DNA of 64,000 nucleotides from Robertmurraya sp047302285 (GTDB lineage: Bacteria > Bacillota > Bacilli > Bacillales > Cytobacillaceae): NCBI RefSeq assembly GCF_047302285.1, contig NZ_CP154845.1:3224001-3288000 (forward strand), given 5' to 3'. Below the pieces are notes generated by a model that saw only the letters and a list, made by a program, of their open reading frames with translations, was not told the origin of the DNA and ran no database searches. The stretch's first letter is position 1. The number at the start of each line of letters is the position of its first letter. Below, one piece after another: positions 61,764-64,000 of this stretch. The position numbers and the translations under genes are program-made.

Positions 61764-62522
61764 ATGCGATTAAAAGATAAAGTAGCGATTGTCACAGGTG
61801 CAGCTTCAGGTATGGGGAAGGCAATTGCCGAACTTTATGCCAAAGAAGGAGCAAAAGTCATAGTTTCTGACTATAACTATGAGGGTGCTCAAGTAGTAGC
61901 GGAGGCGATTACCAGCAACGGCTGAGTTGCCATTGCTAACCGTACAAACGTTGCTGAATTAGCAGACTTAGAAAACTTATTTGCTGATACGAAAGAAGCA
62001 TTTGGAAAGCTCGACATTTTAGTGAACAACGCAGGCATTATGGATGGAATGGAACCTGTCGGAGAGATTACGGATGAAAAATGGGACCGCGTTTTTGCCG
62101 TTAATACTACTGGTGTTATGCGTGCAATGCGTATTGCGACGAATATCTTTTTAGAACAAGGGCACGGCGTTATCGTCAATAACATTTCAGTTGGTGGTCT
62201 ACGTGGCGCTCGTGCAGGTGCCGCCTATACGGCATCTAAACACGCTGTAACGGGATTAACTAAAAACACTGCTTACATGTATGCCCAATCAGGTATCCGC
62301 TGTAACGGGATCGCCCCTGGTGGTGTCGAAACAAACATCGCTTCAACAATGACTAATATTTCCGAATTTGGAATGGGTCGCCAAATGACTGGAAGTGGGA
62401 CGATGCCACGTGTCGGTCAACCAATGGAGATTGCTCAATTGGCTCTTTTCTTAGGTTCCGATGAATCAAGCTTCATAAATGGACAAGTCATTGCTGCAGA
62501 TGCTGGCTGGACGGCGTACTAA
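61764..62522 (+). pseudogene. Short-chain dehydrogenase/reductase with in-frame UGA at codon 54
   Basis: The frame would encode a 252-residue SDR with TGAASGMGKA (NAD site), LVNNAGIM, the Ser region NNISVGG, AAYTASKHAV (Tyr and Lys) and a C-terminal FINGQVIAADAGW. A TGA at 61923-61925 interrupts it where relatives usually have Gly (TSNG-[G]-VAIA); GGA to TGA is a single change. No SECIS-like hairpin follows at the right distance, so nonsense mutation or a sequencing error is more likely than Sec. GGGGGATTTTGTT precedes ATG 61764. Confidence 0.8.
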
Positions 62523-62541
62523 TAATTGAAAATGATGAACT

Positions 62542-62565
62542 CCCCCTGAAAAATATTTCAGGGGG
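62542..62565 (+). terminator. Terminator after the SDR gene
   Basis: CCCCCTGAAA and TTTCAGGGGG pair, followed by CTTTT; it lies 19 nt after the stop codon. Confidence 0.8.
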
Positions 62566-62634
62566 CTTTTATTGTATTATTTTTATAAATATAAGATGCT
62601 TATTAGTAAGAAAGTTAATAATGGAGAGATGAAG

Positions 62635-63543
62635 ATGAAATTTGGAATTATTGGATTGGGTGATATTGCGAAGAAAGCCTATCTACCTGTACTTTCAGAA
62701 AAAGAAGAGATTGAACTAGTGCTTTGTACAAGAAATGCTGAAACGTTAAATAGTTTGTCAAAAAAATACAGGATTCAAGAAAAGGTTCAGTCTGTTGAGG
62801 AACTAATAGCAATAGGTATCAACGCAGCGATTGTGAGCACTGCCACCGAAGCCCATTTTGAAATAGCGGAAACATTATTAAGAAATGGGATTCACACATA
62901 CATAGACAAACCAATATCAATGAACTTTCATGAAACTGAAAAAATTGTCCAGCTTGCTAAAGAGAATAATAAGATCGCGATGGTAGGTTTTAATCGAAGA
63001 TTTATCCCGAAAGTCAAGGAACTGAAAGAAAAAGGAAAAGCAAACTTAATTATCATGCAGAAAAACAGATTTTCAGCTCCTGATTTTGTACGAAGATTTG
63101 TGGTTGAGGACTTTATTCATGTTATTGATACACTGAGATTTTTGATGGACACTCCCGTCGAGGAAGTCAAGGTTGATTATCTTAAAAATGGTGAATTGCT
63201 TGACCATATTGTCATCACACTTGTTGGAGAAGGCTGTACCGCTATCGGAATCATGAACAGAAATAGCGGTGTCACAGAAGAAATCATTGAATACATGACT
63301 GGAAATGATAAATTCGTCGTAAACAGTCTTGTTGAAACAACTCACTATCATAATAAAGAAATAAACATTTCAAAATTCGGTGATTGGGAACCCACCCTTT
63401 ATAAACGAGGCTTTTATCAATTATTAGATCATTTTATCGATTGCGTTCAAAATAATTACACTCCTGAACCATCCATTGATGATTCACTGATTACCCATGA
63501 GATTTGCGAGAGAATTGTGGAGTATATTGAATCAGCTGCTTAA
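62635..63543 (+). CDS. Gfo/Idh/MocA family oxidoreductase
   Basis: 302 residues with NAD-binding GIIGLGDIAKKAYLP at the N-terminus, the conserved EKP-like element as HTYIDKPIS (Lys-Pro kept, Glu replaced by Asp) and FNRRFIP in the next strand. Members oxidise sugars, inositols or reduce biliverdin; the substrate here cannot be told. GGAGAG precedes ATG 62635; the frame is open to 62572. Confidence 0.85.
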   Translation: MKFGIIGLGDIAKKAYLPVLSEKEEIELVLCTRNAETLNSLSKKYRIQEKVQSVEELIAIGINAAIVSTATEAHFEIAETLLRNGIHTYIDKPISMNFHETEKIVQLAKENNKIAMVGFNRRFIPKVKELKEKGKANLIIMQKNRFSAPDFVRRFVVEDFIHVIDTLRFLMDTPVEEVKVDYLKNGELLDHIVITLVGEGCTAIGIMNRNSGVTEEIIEYMTGNDKFVVNSLVETTHYHNKEINISKFGDWEPTLYKRGFYQLLDHFIDCVQNNYTPEPSIDDSLITHEICERIVEYIESAA

Positions 63544-63720
63544 ATGAACGATAAGCCAGCTCATACAAAAAGAAAAATCAAAAACATATTAAAGGAAACT
63601 CTTCTAATTGATAAAAAGTTGGACTGTTGGTGATTGATCATAAAATTATGTATTCTATCTATTTCCATTACTTTCCTTTAATCGTTCTATTTACCCCCAT
63701 TAGTCGTTGTAGTACAACAA

Positions 63721-63758
63721 AAAGAAAGTTGCTTTTCAAAAATAAGGCAACTTTCTTT
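63721..63758. terminator. Terminator between convergent genes
   Basis: AAAGAAAGTTGC and GCAACTTTCTTT pair over 12 bp; it lies 25 nt beyond the ahpF stop codon and can serve both strands. Confidence 0.8.
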
Positions 63759-63782
63759 CTATCTATCTTATCTCAATGATAT

Positions 63783-64000
63783 TTAATTCCGAATTAAGTA
63801 ATCAAATGCGCCTAATGCGGCGGTTGCACCTGAACCCATCGAAATAATAATTTGTTTATATGCACTATCTGTACAGTCTCCTGCAGCAAATACACCAGGA
63901 ATACTTGATGAGCCGTGCTTATCGACGACAATTTCACCCATACGTGTGCGTTCAATTGTGCCATCTAACCACTCTGTATTCGGAACTAGACCGATTTGGA
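63783..64000 (-). CDS. ahpF: Alkyl hydroperoxide reductase subunit F, C-terminal part
   Basis: The last 71 or so codons of a gene entering from the right edge. QIGLVPNTEWL, GVFAAGDCTDSAYKQIIISMGSGATAAL and the ending AFDYLIRN match the FAD-binding C-terminus of AhpF/thioredoxin-reductase-like flavoproteins; KQIII is typical of AhpF. AhpF passes electrons from NADH to the peroxidase AhpC. The rest of the gene and ahpC lie outside the window. Confidence 0.85.
   Translation of the reverse strand, partial: QIGLVPNTEWLDGTIERTRMGEIVVDKHGSSSIPGVFAAGDCTDSAYKQIIISMGSGATAALGAFDYLIRN

Noticed and set aside
61923..61925. UGA in the SDR gene as a second selenocysteine codon
   Set aside because: No stem-loop with a short G-containing apical loop follows at the usual distance, Gly is the expected residue, and SDR selenoproteins are not known to me. 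A point mutation or read error is simpler.
1..64000. Reassigned UGA codon in this organism
   Set aside because: UGA is the stop codon of several intact genes here (hydroxyacyl-CoA dehydrogenase, cbiET, sirC-like, cbiM), and only two genes carry it internally.

Overview
The window looks like chromosome of a low-GC, spore-forming Bacillaceae (Bacillus/Neobacillus/Priestia-like). Pointers are the strong AGGAGG-type ribosome sites, a KinB-type sensor kinase, a CwlC-type amidase without signal peptide, a B. megaterium-like anaerobic cobalamin operon, OpuAC/GbsR-type osmoprotectant genes and MurQ/MurR-type cell-wall salvage. I see no rRNA, tRNA, CRISPR array or prophage.

1-13.1 kb (minus strand): a sigma-54-controlled catabolic cluster. 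A PrpR-type activator (4635-6521) is flanked by acyl-CoA genes (two enoyl-CoA hydratase/isomerases, acyl-CoA dehydrogenase, ADP-forming acyl-CoA synthetase, 3-hydroxyacyl-CoA dehydrogenase, thiolase), an MmgE/PrpD protein, a UGSC-family protein and a 4TM/12TM fused TRAP permease cut by the window edge. Three near-consensus -24/-12 promoters lie in front of the transcription units. The UGSC gene has an in-frame UGA in its signature motif followed by a perfect small hairpin, so it is almost certainly a selenoprotein that a standard gene caller would split in two.

13.2-21 kb: AbrB-family membrane protein, KinB-like kinase, NADH dehydrogenase with two Rex-type operators, GNAT, BenE-type transporter with two unrecognised small neighbours, and a broken MocR-type regulator.

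21.1-23.2 kb: an IS110-family element whose left flank can fold into a two-loop bridge-RNA-like structure, surrounded by repeat debris and by two inverted GAGGCTGGG ends.

23.2-40.6 kb (minus): cobalamin biosynthesis (cbiH60-J-C-D-ET-L-F-G-A, sirC-like, sumT, cbiY, a damaged btuR, and a cbiW-cbiX fusion) behind one cobalamin riboswitch, and cbiMNQO cobalt uptake behind a second. The adenosyltransferase gene is a chimera of its N-terminus with pieces of a corrinoid/siderophore-type binding protein.

40.8-48.6 kb: CwlC-like amidase, a three-gene ABC exporter, MOSC protein, a solitary OpuAC with a divergent GbsR-type regulator, and a nitronate monooxygenase-like protein.

48.7-58.7 kb (minus): a muropeptide/MurNAc salvage island (MurR-like regulator, CUT1 sugar ABC transporter, AmiE-like esterase/amidase, MurK-like kinase, MurQ, DppA, YkfC, class A beta-lactamase-like protein).

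58.9-64 kb: membrane metallophosphoesterase, a self-operated TetR gene with an Spx/ArsC-like partner, an SDR gene broken by an in-frame UGA, a Gfo/Idh/MocA oxidoreductase, and the C-terminus of AhpF.
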